A DNA stretch of 34,274 nucleotides from Methanobacteriota archaeon (GTDB lineage: Archaea; Thermoplasmatota; Poseidoniia; Poseidoniales; Poseidoniaceae), in assembly GCA_002726395.1 (NCBI GenBank), contig PBTA01000066.1:18166-52439 (forward strand), read 5' to 3'. Every line of letters starts with the position of its first letter. The stretch's first letter is position 1. Shown here one piece after another: positions 23,489-32,700 of the stretch. The notes under the pieces were generated by a model. The model saw nothing but the letters and a program-made list of their open reading frames with translations. It was not told the origin of the DNA and did no database searches. Made by a program: the position numbers and the translations under genes.

Positions 23489-24567
23489 TGATACCGAAGT
23501 ATGAGAGGTTTGTGCCACCTAGCAGACGCTACGTTTCAGGACCCCGGAGACGGGAAAATGAAGAGGGTGTTAGCGAAGTCCTTGGCGTGATTATGATGCT
23601 TGCCATGGTTGTTACAATAATGGGTGGTGTTTGGGTATTTTTGAATCCATATATTTCTGATTTTGAAGACAACACCAACTGGAATGCAGCCAATGGCATT
23701 GCTGACCGCTTAGAAGACAGGATAGATGTTTCAGCAGATGCGCCAGAGGGGACTGGAATACGTCATAGTTTGCAGATGAGAACAACACTCTTGCAAGGTG
23801 TCACTAATCTCGAGCACTGGACAATAAGTGCTGATTTGACCCCATATGAGGTAGTAAATATCGGGCAATATAGCAACAATTCGTTTATCATAACCAGTAT
23901 GAACCAGACAGCATCAAAAGTTACCATCACAACAGAAAATAGTCAATTCACTCAAATGATAAGCGCTAACAATGGTTTGGTTGAGCACAATATGCAATTA
24001 GGTGAATGGTATATTATCACTGTTTTTAATGACAATGATGACCCGATTCACCGTAGCGTCAAATATTCACTATCTGGGCTTCGTTTGATTACCAGTTTAG
24101 GCAATGGTGAGCATGAAATATATCTCATCAATAATGCTAGAATTGAGCATTTTGCCGATTCAGCTTGGGAAATTAGTCAATTTCCAAGAATTGAATTTGA
24201 TGAACTCGCAACAGGAGGCATACGCTTGTCGATGGTTCTAACCAATGTAGTAGTAAATGGAAGTTTAGGTAATGCAAACCAACTTGGTATCGACATTATT
24301 TCAGCTGGCTCAATAAACCCATTTTCTGGAGAATGTTTCAATATACGATATACGACAACAAACTCTGTATCTCCAGTCATAAGCCCACAATATGATGATT
24401 TGTGGTTAAATTCATATTCATTAAACCGCGCATCAGGAACACTGGATTCTTACGTCGGTTTATCACCATTTGAAAGAGCAAGTGGAATAGATGGCATAAG
24501 TGTAAATTCTTTGGGTCAATCGGTATTTTTTGATGTAACTATTAATCAGGTGGTTTTGGAAAGATGA
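23488..24567 (+). CDS. Archaeal type IV pilin-like protein (class III signal)
   Basis: A 359-residue exported protein. A long basic leader (residues 1-26, with RRR at 20-22) precedes the class III-type signal EEGVSEVLGVIMMLAMVV (25-42), resembling the N-terminal segment of archaeal pilins (GVSPVIGVILM pattern). A prepilin peptidase of the EppA/PibD type would cut near the Gly27/Val28 position. The rest is a beta-rich extracellular head. Pilin N-terminal helices pack to form a filament, or small pseudopilins sit at a pilus base; the large head favours a minor or adhesive pilin. Start ATG 23488 lies at the end of an inverted repeat. It overlaps the next gene by 4 bp (ATGA), indicating translational coupling. 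Confidence 0.8.
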   Translation: MIPKYERFVPPSRRYVSGPRRRENEEGVSEVLGVIMMLAMVVTIMGGVWVFLNPYISDFEDNTNWNAANGIADRLEDRIDVSADAPEGTGIRHSLQMRTTLLQGVTNLEHWTISADLTPYEVVNIGQYSNNSFIITSMNQTASKVTITTENSQFTQMISANNGLVEHNMQLGEWYIITVFNDNDDPIHRSVKYSLSGLRLITSLGNGEHEIYLINNARIEHFADSAWEISQFPRIEFDELATGGIRLSMVLTNVVVNGSLGNANQLGIDIISAGSINPFSGECFNIRYTTTNSVSPVISPQYDDLWLNSYSLNRASGTLDSYVGLSPFERASGIDGISVNSLGQSVFFDVTINQVVLER

Positions 24568-26789
24568 AACAGAATCTAACCAGAAATGAAGAGTCTGTTT
24601 CTGCAGCAATTGCGACAGTTTTATTATTTGGTGGAGTTGTTTCAATCATCGGTTTAATGCTGGTTTCAATGCTTCCAATAATTGAAGAATTAGAAGGTTC
24701 AATTGAGCGTGACGATATGTCTTCACAAATGATGATTTTGGCTCAGCAAACTGAAATTTTAAGCGAGCATGGCATGCCTGGTGATTCTACCGAAATAGAT
24801 CTAATACCAATTGACGGAACCCTCTCATGGGACACTACAAGAGGTGGAATGTGGTATTCATCTACTTGGAATAGCGACACGACATTTAGGATGAAAGGAG
24901 TATTAGACTTTGATGATTCAATACAAATAAAACATCCTGAGAGTAAATCAACCTCGGTTTGTTTTGACGACCTAAGGTTAGGCCCGACAAAGCCATTCAT
25001 ATATTCCATTCCAGATTACATAGAAGAAATTATGATTAGTCCAAACCAAGGAATCGCATCACCACTTGGGCCGATAGAAATCAAAGTGAATTCTGCTGAG
25101 CGATTAATCGAAAAGATTGATTTGAACATCGGTTCTACTGTTAAATTAACCACTACTGAATTCCAATATTACAAACTTGAGTCTACCCATGAACTGAACA
25201 TATTGGCAAGTTTGGGTAGCGGAGGTGGTACTATTTTTATGCCAGATAACCCCAGTCAAAGTGATTTAACCGGCAGGTCTTGGAGCATACCAATGAATCA
25301 AGGTAACAATACAGTACACATCATGAGTGAAACATCTAATCAAATTGAATTGATGGTAGATGGAGAGGAAACCAGACATATTGTTACCAATGATGAGGAC
25401 CCAAGAATTGGTGTTTCTTGGACACATACAATCGATTTGAATTCGCCAAAATTAGTATCTCTTTCAACAAGCGCACCATCACGACTTATTTTGCTAACAT
25501 CTGACAATAATATGACAGGTAGCGTAACACTTCAATCAACTTCTGGTGCTCTAATCGGCTCAGAGTTCATCACACCTCAGCTAACTGGAAGTTTAGAATT
25601 ATTCAACCCAAATGAAGAGATTGCAACTATCACTTGGAAAGGGGGAGGAATTTCAATTCAAGCGGATTCAACTGTAATCATACCATGGCCGCCTCAGACT
25701 GTTAACGGTGCGCCAATTATAGATTCAGATAAAGAAATATCAGCATATTGGCACAATAATGATTCCATTAATCCAAGTAATGGATTGAATATAATTCCGG
25801 CAAAAGATACTGGATTTTCCTCTGGAAAATCCCATAGATATGAGATATTTTCCAGCAATGGACTGGAATCAATACATACTCAATTAGCAGGGTATAGTTC
25901 AGTACTAAACTATTCAAATACTAACTCTGCTTATCAGAATCTTACCTTCAACAACCCGTTCCATGAACTGCAAACAAGCCAAGGCAGCCACAACGTTTCT
26001 GTGGAAGATGGGCACCCAATTAGAGTTCACCGGAGTACTGGAGATTCGGGATTAAGTCAATTAATGCATGATGGAGAACAGAGATGTGTTGGAATTAATA
26101 CCACAGCAAGCGGGTGGATTACTACAGAATTGCCATGGAATTCCGTTTCTGGTAGAAGCGAAGGTCAAATTATGAATGCTTGGAGTCAAGGAACACATCC
26201 CTCGAGTTACTCTATAAGTCTAATTGGTAATAACGGAAAGACTGACCATCAAATCATTGCATCATCATGGATTTTCCATATCTCTAGACTTACTTATTCT
26301 TTCTCCTCTTCTATTACCGGACTTGAAGTTGCTTATTCTAACGGGGCAGTACTAACAAACCATCCAGAATTTTTGCCTACCGTATTGAAGCAACCAAATG
26401 ATAGATCTGGACCAGGACCCCGATTTGCAGCAACGATTCCTGCATTAAATCCTACAGCAGATAGTGTATCTGGTGCGGGTGTAATGAATTTAGATATAGA
26501 ATTAGCATACAGAGAGTCATTAGCCTCAGACATTGCATATGAAGTCAGACGTGGGTGGTATAGCCCATATGGTGAAGAGATTGCAAATTCTGCAGCCAGT
26601 AGTCTAGATTCTAGTATCGATTGGACGATTTATCCCGGACGATTGGATTTGCTCACAGATTATGTGGGTTGGGTCCCTGACCCGAGTATCGGAACCTCGG
26701 AAGCGGTTTGGCATACCAATGGCGATCCAATTCAATTTAGTTTACAACTATCCTCACTTGATGTAACAATGACGGAGGCTGTTGGATGA
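24564..26789 (+). CDS. Very large pilin-like surface protein
   Basis: A 741-residue protein whose N-terminus, NEESVSAAIATVLLFGGVVS (8-27), repeats the acidic-then-hydrophobic pattern of the preceding pilin-like protein, with a helix running to about residue 41. The head of some 690 residues is beta-rich with many Ser, Thr and Asn residues and contains several glycosylation-type NxS/T sites, such as NNT and NVS. This is far larger than ordinary pilins, so it may be a tip adhesin or a membrane-anchored surface protein sharing the pilin export route. It overlaps both neighbours by 4 bp. No catalytic motif is visible. Confidence 0.75.
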   Translation: MKQNLTRNEESVSAAIATVLLFGGVVSIIGLMLVSMLPIIEELEGSIERDDMSSQMMILAQQTEILSEHGMPGDSTEIDLIPIDGTLSWDTTRGGMWYSSTWNSDTTFRMKGVLDFDDSIQIKHPESKSTSVCFDDLRLGPTKPFIYSIPDYIEEIMISPNQGIASPLGPIEIKVNSAERLIEKIDLNIGSTVKLTTTEFQYYKLESTHELNILASLGSGGGTIFMPDNPSQSDLTGRSWSIPMNQGNNTVHIMSETSNQIELMVDGEETRHIVTNDEDPRIGVSWTHTIDLNSPKLVSLSTSAPSRLILLTSDNNMTGSVTLQSTSGALIGSEFITPQLTGSLELFNPNEEIATITWKGGGISIQADSTVIIPWPPQTVNGAPIIDSDKEISAYWHNNDSINPSNGLNIIPAKDTGFSSGKSHRYEIFSSNGLESIHTQLAGYSSVLNYSNTNSAYQNLTFNNPFHELQTSQGSHNVSVEDGHPIRVHRSTGDSGLSQLMHDGEQRCVGINTTASGWITTELPWNSVSGRSEGQIMNAWSQGTHPSSYSISLIGNNGKTDHQIIASSWIFHISRLTYSFSSSITGLEVAYSNGAVLTNHPEFLPTVLKQPNDRSGPGPRFAATIPALNPTADSVSGAGVMNLDIELAYRESLASDIAYEVRRGWYSPYGEEIANSAASSLDSSIDWTIYPGRLDLLTDYVGWVPDPSIGTSEAVWHTNGDPIQFSLQLSSLDVTMTEAVG

Positions 26790-27256
26790 AAACTAAACTT
26801 TCGAAAACCGAGGACATCAGTGGTGCAGCCACTGAACTAGGATACATCTTCACTTTCTTACTTGGAGTAATGTTGTTATCTGTATTTAGTATTTGGACAT
26901 GGGATATTGAAACTGCAACCCGGGATAGATGGAATGAACAGGCCGTCAAAATGAATTTAGACGATATTGCTGATGCCATTGAACGAGCTGATGAAGCTAG
27001 TAGGCTTGGCGATATTGAATATACCGAATCCGTATGGTGGAGAGCTACTGAGGCTGACGAAAATTTGTTTACCTTACAATTGTCTGATAATTACTTAATT
27101 TTAGTTGATGAAGGAGGTCCACTAGATACGCAAGTCTACGTTTCAGGGGCAGGTGCAGGTGGGCATAGTGGAACTGTTAATTTATCTGGAGCCCAAATGG
27201 TTTGGATATGTCACAAAGATGGTGTTACAAGTATTGAGGTCGATAGACCCCAATAA
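26786..27256 (+). CDS. Small pilin-like protein, third in operon
   Basis: A 156-residue protein with the N-terminus KTEDISGAATELGYIFTFLL (7-26) followed by a hydrophobic helix to about residue 38, again the layout of archaeal pilin/pseudopilin leaders with an acidic residue before the helix. After the helix comes an amphipathic stretch (MNLDDIADAIERADEAS) and a small beta domain. It resembles the third member of pilin-like gene sets seen in other archaea. Start ATG 26786 overlaps the previous stop by 4 bp. It ends directly against the stop codon of the convergent STAND NTPase gene, without any spacer. Confidence 0.75.
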   Translation: MKTKLSKTEDISGAATELGYIFTFLLGVMLLSVFSIWTWDIETATRDRWNEQAVKMNLDDIADAIERADEASRLGDIEYTESVWWRATEADENLFTLQLSDNYLILVDEGGPLDTQVYVSGAGAGGHSGTVNLSGAQMVWICHKDGVTSIEVDRPQ

Positions 27257-29779
27257 TCATCTTCCCATGACAGCATTGTGTACTTTTGTTTGAACCTCTC
27301 TCATACGAGATTTGGCTCCAAGTTCACGAAATACTGCTAGAGCTCTTTGCAAATATTCCATTCTTCGTGATTTATCGGGTGCAACGCTACCCAAACGAAT
27401 CAACAACTCCCCAATTTGCATCCTAAGATCATTAGCCTCTGCAATGATTAGGGCTTCTCTGAAATGTTCCATCGCTTCATCATTTTTACCCGAATCTTGT
27501 AGGACTTCGCCAAGTAAGATAGTTATGTCTACCATTGCTAAAATATCTCCCTCTTCGTTCATGGCATCCAATGCTTGAGAATAATGATGGGATGCGACAT
27601 CTAGGTCACCAACCTTGGCGTAGTAACGCCCTAGTACTGCTTGTGCTCTAGCATGTAGTTGCTTATCATTTGATTTTTCTGTTTTATCAAACGCCGTTAA
27701 AGCATGGTCTCTCGCTCGGTCTATTTCCCCTAAATCCATCAAAGAACGAGCAAGAATTAATTGTGAACTTATCAGTTCTGAATCCTCATTTTCTTCTAAT
27801 ATTCGCTCTACCTGACTATAGGATTCTATCGCTTTAGAATTATCATTTTTTCTTCTTAACAAATAGCCCATATTATTGTAGCTTCTAGCAGCTCCAACAG
27901 CATCCTTTAGTTTGATAAATATCTCAAGAGCCTCCTTATGCATGGCTAGAGATTCATCTAAACTTCCTTGCTTTAGGGATATATCAGCCAATGCAGACAA
28001 TGCTTCTGCTAAAATAGAATTATTTTTGCTGTTGGCCGCTTGTTCTTGCGCTGCAACGAAGGCCTCTTTGGCCTCCTCAAACCGACCTAGAAGGGACAAA
28101 ATCTCTCCTTTGAATTGTAATATTTTTGCCAACATCTCTTGAGAGATATCTGCTATATTCATTGACTCAATCAAACCGAGTAATTCCATATGCCCTTGGG
28201 AAATTAGTACTCGACCATTATCAATAATCATATCCGCAGCATCAACCATGTTATCAGAACTTAGTAAGTGAAAAATCAACTCAATGGTAAAACCAGGAGT
28301 CTGACTTGATTTTTTGTACCAGTTACTGCATTTTGCATGCAGTTCGAATTTTGTCTGATCATCTATACTCCTCAACAAGAATTCCCTTATCAAATCGTGA
28401 ACATCATAAATCTCAGAGTCAACCTGTCTTGCAAGACCTTGCTCGACAAGTGAATCCAAGGTATCAATGTTTAACTGCTGCTCAGATAAGGCATCAATCG
28501 AAACTGGTTCTCTAAAAATCGATAATGCAGATAAGACTCTTTTCTGTTCTGCACTGAGTTTTGAGAATATTTCTACTGTAACATAATTTTCCAATGTTTC
28601 ATGAAAAGCTGTAGCAGATGCACCCCGATTGATTAACTCTAATACTAGTGGGTGACCACGGGAGATACCATGGATGTATAGCCATTGTTCATCTTGTAAA
28701 TCGGTGAAACTGCTTAACAACTTTCTACCTGAATTGGAATCTAATCCATCTAAGGGTAAAACTAAACTTGCAATTCTGCCCTCTGCATCTTTTGAAGGGA
28801 CCACTGGCTTGAAAGAGCGAGAAAACAATACGAGACCTATTTTTTCCTCACTGCCAAGTAAACCAAGGGCCATTGCTTGGAAAATTTGGTGAAGAGTTGA
28901 ATCTGAAACTTTGTGGAAATCGTCCACAACAATTAGCGTTGGCGTGCCTTCTAGAGCATCTATTAACAGATTTGCTGCCTCTGCTGGTTTTGGAACTGGT
29001 GTTGTCGCAATATAATCAGCAAATGTAGAGTCTCCGATATTAGCCAGCCATTCACCAACGGACTCTAGAAAAGACCGAGAACCTTCCCAATCTTGGCACC
29101 TGTGGTAGAGAAGGTTTCGTCTGTGCATAAATCTTTCAATCAATTTACTGGCCATTGTTGTTTTACCAATACCCGCAATACCTGGCACAAGTAGAGTTGT
29201 TGCTCTTGCTTCAAGCAGGTTAAACATGTTGTCAAGTTCGTTTTCACGCCCATAAAAATGTCTTAATCTAGGTAAATCACCAAGAGAAGTGACCAGTTGT
29301 TTCTCGACATGTTTTGATAAATCACGCTCAATCAAATCAGCAGATAACGTCCTTGAATCTATTATGCAATTATCATCCATATATCGGATTATATCAACTG
29401 ACCTCATACTAAATGGCAAAATGGTATTTATTTCTCCCAATGTGGTAGATTCTATTTTACCTTCTTCCAAGATACAGCGTAATGAAAATGAACGTAACTC
29501 GTTCCAAGTATCCTCTGCCAATGTTTTCCCCGATTCCGTCAAAAAGTATGCCTTTCGTTTTCTTGACACTCCTTTCACGTGGGCTTGTCTTTCAATAAGT
29601 AGACCTTGGTCTTTCAAACCTGCAATCGCTCTAGGCACATTTGAGCGCGCAATTGCTACGGCATTTGCAATACCCATTTGTGATAATGAAAACGGTACTT
29701 CTACGCTATTTTTGTAGTCCGAATAATCCAATAGGTGTAGCAAAATCCGTTCTTGCACACCGGGTTTGGTACTTGCCAT
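27257..29779 (-). CDS. STAND NTPase with N-terminal winged helix and C-terminal TPRs
   Basis: An 840-residue signal-transduction ATPase. Residues 1-100 look like a winged helix (SLSQMGIANAVAIARSNVPR then GLLIERQAHVKGVSRKRKAY), so DNA binding is plausible. The NTPase starts at FYGRENEL, with the P-loop GIAGIGKTT (200-208, Lys206) and Walker B LIVVDDFHK (Asp286-Asp287). A winged-helix-like segment follows at about 400-460 (LSALSIFREPVSID). From about 540 to 830 there are roughly seven TPR-like repeats (for example AARSYNNMGYLLRRKNDNSKAIESY). STAND proteins stay inactive until a ligand is sensed through the repeats. ATG 29779 is fixed by a perfect GGTGAT five bases upstream. It follows the beta-helix protein gene by 14 bp. 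A transcription regulator (MalT-like) is likelier than a defence protein, since no toxic effector domain is seen. Confidence 0.85.
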   Translation of the reverse strand: MASTKPGVQERILLHLLDYSDYKNSVEVPFSLSQMGIANAVAIARSNVPRAIAGLKDQGLLIERQAHVKGVSRKRKAYFLTESGKTLAEDTWNELRSFSLRCILEEGKIESTTLGEINTILPFSMRSVDIIRYMDDNCIIDSRTLSADLIERDLSKHVEKQLVTSLGDLPRLRHFYGRENELDNMFNLLEARATTLLVPGIAGIGKTTMASKLIERFMHRRNLLYHRCQDWEGSRSFLESVGEWLANIGDSTFADYIATTPVPKPAEAANLLIDALEGTPTLIVVDDFHKVSDSTLHQIFQAMALGLLGSEEKIGLVLFSRSFKPVVPSKDAEGRIASLVLPLDGLDSNSGRKLLSSFTDLQDEQWLYIHGISRGHPLVLELINRGASATAFHETLENYVTVEIFSKLSAEQKRVLSALSIFREPVSIDALSEQQLNIDTLDSLVEQGLARQVDSEIYDVHDLIREFLLRSIDDQTKFELHAKCSNWYKKSSQTPGFTIELIFHLLSSDNMVDAADMIIDNGRVLISQGHMELLGLIESMNIADISQEMLAKILQFKGEILSLLGRFEEAKEAFVAAQEQAANSKNNSILAEALSALADISLKQGSLDESLAMHKEALEIFIKLKDAVGAARSYNNMGYLLRRKNDNSKAIESYSQVERILEENEDSELISSQLILARSLMDLGEIDRARDHALTAFDKTEKSNDKQLHARAQAVLGRYYAKVGDLDVASHHYSQALDAMNEEGDILAMVDITILLGEVLQDSGKNDEAMEHFREALIIAEANDLRMQIGELLIRLGSVAPDKSRRMEYLQRALAVFRELGAKSRMREVQTKVHNAVMGR

Positions 29780-29784
29780 GATCA

Positions 29785-29790
29785 ATCACC
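29785..29790 (-). promoter_or_regulatory. Strong Shine-Dalgarno site for the STAND gene
   Basis: GGTGAT on the minus strand, five bases before ATG 29779, matches the 3' end of archaeal 16S rRNA. It lies in the 14-bp gap after the stop of the surface-protein gene and supports translation from one polycistronic mRNA. Confidence 0.7.
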
Positions 29791-29793
29791 TAA

Positions 29794-32700
29794 TCATTGG
29801 TTCTTGTTTACATAATCTGGATCTGGCACCCATTGATTTTGTTCAGCATTCCACAACCATCCTGGATGTTGGGATGTTTGTTGGGGTACTGCCGCTTCTT
29901 GTTGGGCTGGCTGAACAACTGCTTGCTGTTGGTTTGCAGTTTCGGGTTGAACTATCGATGGAACTGGTTTTGCTTTGGCCCATGCATACGGATCTTCTGC
30001 AGTCTGTTGCAAGCCAGTCAAATCCTCTTCATCTTCATATTCTTCAAAGGTAAAGAAGAACATACCAACTGCAACTAGAGCGATTATTATGACAATTCCA
30101 ATTATTATGTACAACAATAAATTGTTACTATCTTCTGCAGACTTGGTTGTTACAGCAAATTGTGCATCACTGCCAGTTTCATCAGAGAATATTTGGCCAT
30201 CCATTTCGAACACTATATCGCGATTGTCCTTTGAACCAAGTTGACTAGCGCTAATTTCCATACTCCAAGTTCCGTCACCTAATACTCTAGTCGAGTTAAT
30301 CATTTGACCAGATTTCGAATCAAATCTAGCCTTTACTAGGCTATCAGGCAAACCTTGCCCAGAAAACACCGCCGGATTAGAATCTGAAATCACACCACTA
30401 TTATCTCGCACTACCTCGAATGACACTTGCTTGACCAAGACATTCACTGAACGGGAAACTTCCCAAAGGTCACTACCGTCTGTAGCAATAAATTTTAGTC
30501 CAACAAGTGACCAAGATTCGAGACTATCGGATCTAGTAGTTGGTGGATTGTAGGTTGCAATACCTTCAGATGATATAGACATGTAGTCATAATACAAATC
30601 ATCGGTTGACACACTAGGATCGTTGTAAACATTAAACCGCAATAAGCCGCCCTCAGGGTCGTTAAAGTAAGAATTCAAATCAAACACAGCTCCACTACCA
30701 CAACTGTCAAGGCTCTTAGAATTAGCATCACAGTAAATTACTACTGTATTTGCCCATCCGTCTGGAGTAAAAGTTGGAGGGGAATTATCTACTGAATTAT
30801 CAATGGTGATAAATCTAGATTCTTCTATTGAATAAGACTCACCATCAAATGACCTGACAACAACCTCATACATTGAGTTATGAGGCACATTGTTAGTTTT
30901 CCATACCGAGTTACTATTCCATGAAGTATTGAATTCACCACTTTGAATTTGGTCTTGGGTAATAGTTATGGTATTTGCCGCAGAGCCACTATCCCTACCA
31001 TTTTTGTAGATATCTATGTCAACTCTGGTAATTAGTCCATCATTATCCCAAACATAACCAGAGATTGAGGTAGATTCACTACCCCTGACTACAGCGTTAT
31101 CCAATGGATAATCCAATGCGATATTGGGCTGAGCGTTTTCATTAATTATTTTCAAGTTTAAAGTCACCACATCGCAGGTATCGTCGGTAGTATCATCTTT
31201 ACAAAAGTCACTATCTGCTGCCCAAATTCTAAAGGTATAATCACCAGTTGCATAAGTAAGGTAATTCCAATCATATTGCCATGCTGAGAGTGTCTCACCA
31301 ACTGATGGTGTCAAGGCAAACTTTGAGGTAAATTGAGGATTTGAGTCCTCAGTTAATTCGAACCATATTTCCTTTATGTCGTTACCATTGACACCAAAGT
31401 ATGGATCGCTAGCAGTACCGCTAAAGGACACAACTGGTCCTTTTGGGGAATTCGAATTATGTTCTGAATCTTGAGCAGGCGTATTCAGGACTATTGAAGG
31501 TGCTTCGAGGTTGAGTTTGTACCGCTTAACAGTAACCGGTGAATAATCCAAACCATCATATGAGCGTACTCTAAAAGTCACATCCCCTTCACCTTCAGGA
31601 TGATTAGACATATCATATTCAAATGCCCAAGTACTAAACGGATAGGAACCTTGAGTAATTTGTCCCCCTGAATTCGAAGTATCTACAGCAGACACCCAAA
31701 CTTCTGAACCTGGAGGTTGAATTTGGACATCTTCAACGATGCCAAACTGTTCTTGCTGAGCGATTATATCACTAGCATAAGGTGGTGCTTCACCATCCCA
31801 AGCAGTACCTGACAGGGTAACAATACGAGCAAAAGACGTCAACTCTGGTTGTTCAACTGTAACACTTGGAGCCATATTCACTAGATTGATTATATCATCA
31901 ACTGGTCCATTAAGAACAAAGTCATATTCCATGATTCCTTTGCCGAATTTATACGCTTCAACACTATACTCTGGTATCTCACGGCCATTTACACAGTCAG
32001 GGTCATTTTCATCTGTCAATGTATCACCGTCATTGTCATATCCATCTGAACAGGTATTTTCATCCAAGGTTTCAGTTATCGCTGGTGGGCCAGGACTAAT
32101 TATGACATCAACACCTTGTTCTCCGACGACGTTATTCCAATTTCGATCCAAATAAAAGTCGCTTGGAAGCGTAACCTCTGGAGTATAACCAAATTGGTCA
32201 GTGGTAAGAGTATAGAGTGGCAGGCCAGTTGATTCTTTGATGATGACTGTGGCACCATCGACGTTAATGTTAGATGCCTTTACTTGGAAACGGACTAATT
32301 CGCCCTCTCGCACTTGAGATCCCCATGGTGAATTTTGATTTTGGACGTGAATTTTGGTATTATCAAAATTTTGTAAACCAGCATATGATAACACTGTAGA
32401 ATTGTTGACCAAGTCTAATGACATAGGCATTTCTGCTGGGGGCATATTTGCTGTATTTGGTACTTTCAAACATTCATTTTGTACTGATGGACATTCTGAA
32501 CCAAGCCACTGTAATTGAATCGGATGAATTTCGTTACCACCAGCATCAGGAATATATTCTGATTGAATAGTAACCCTAGATTCAGTTATGTTGTATACTT
32601 GGGTTGCATTGGTGAAGGTGTTACCTGAAAAATATCCGATTGAACCATATTTGTTACCATAATTATCATCATGGTGAGATATATTGACCGCAAAACTGTC

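Noticed and set aside
29289..29717. Plus-strand open frame of 142 codons
   Set aside because: It is antisense to the N-terminal wHTH and linker of the STAND NTPase and shows no family features.
27257..29779. STAND NTPase as a confirmed antiphage (Avs-like) defence gene
   Set aside because: No effector domain and no neighbouring defence, phage or mobile genes are present; a regulator role fits equally well or better.
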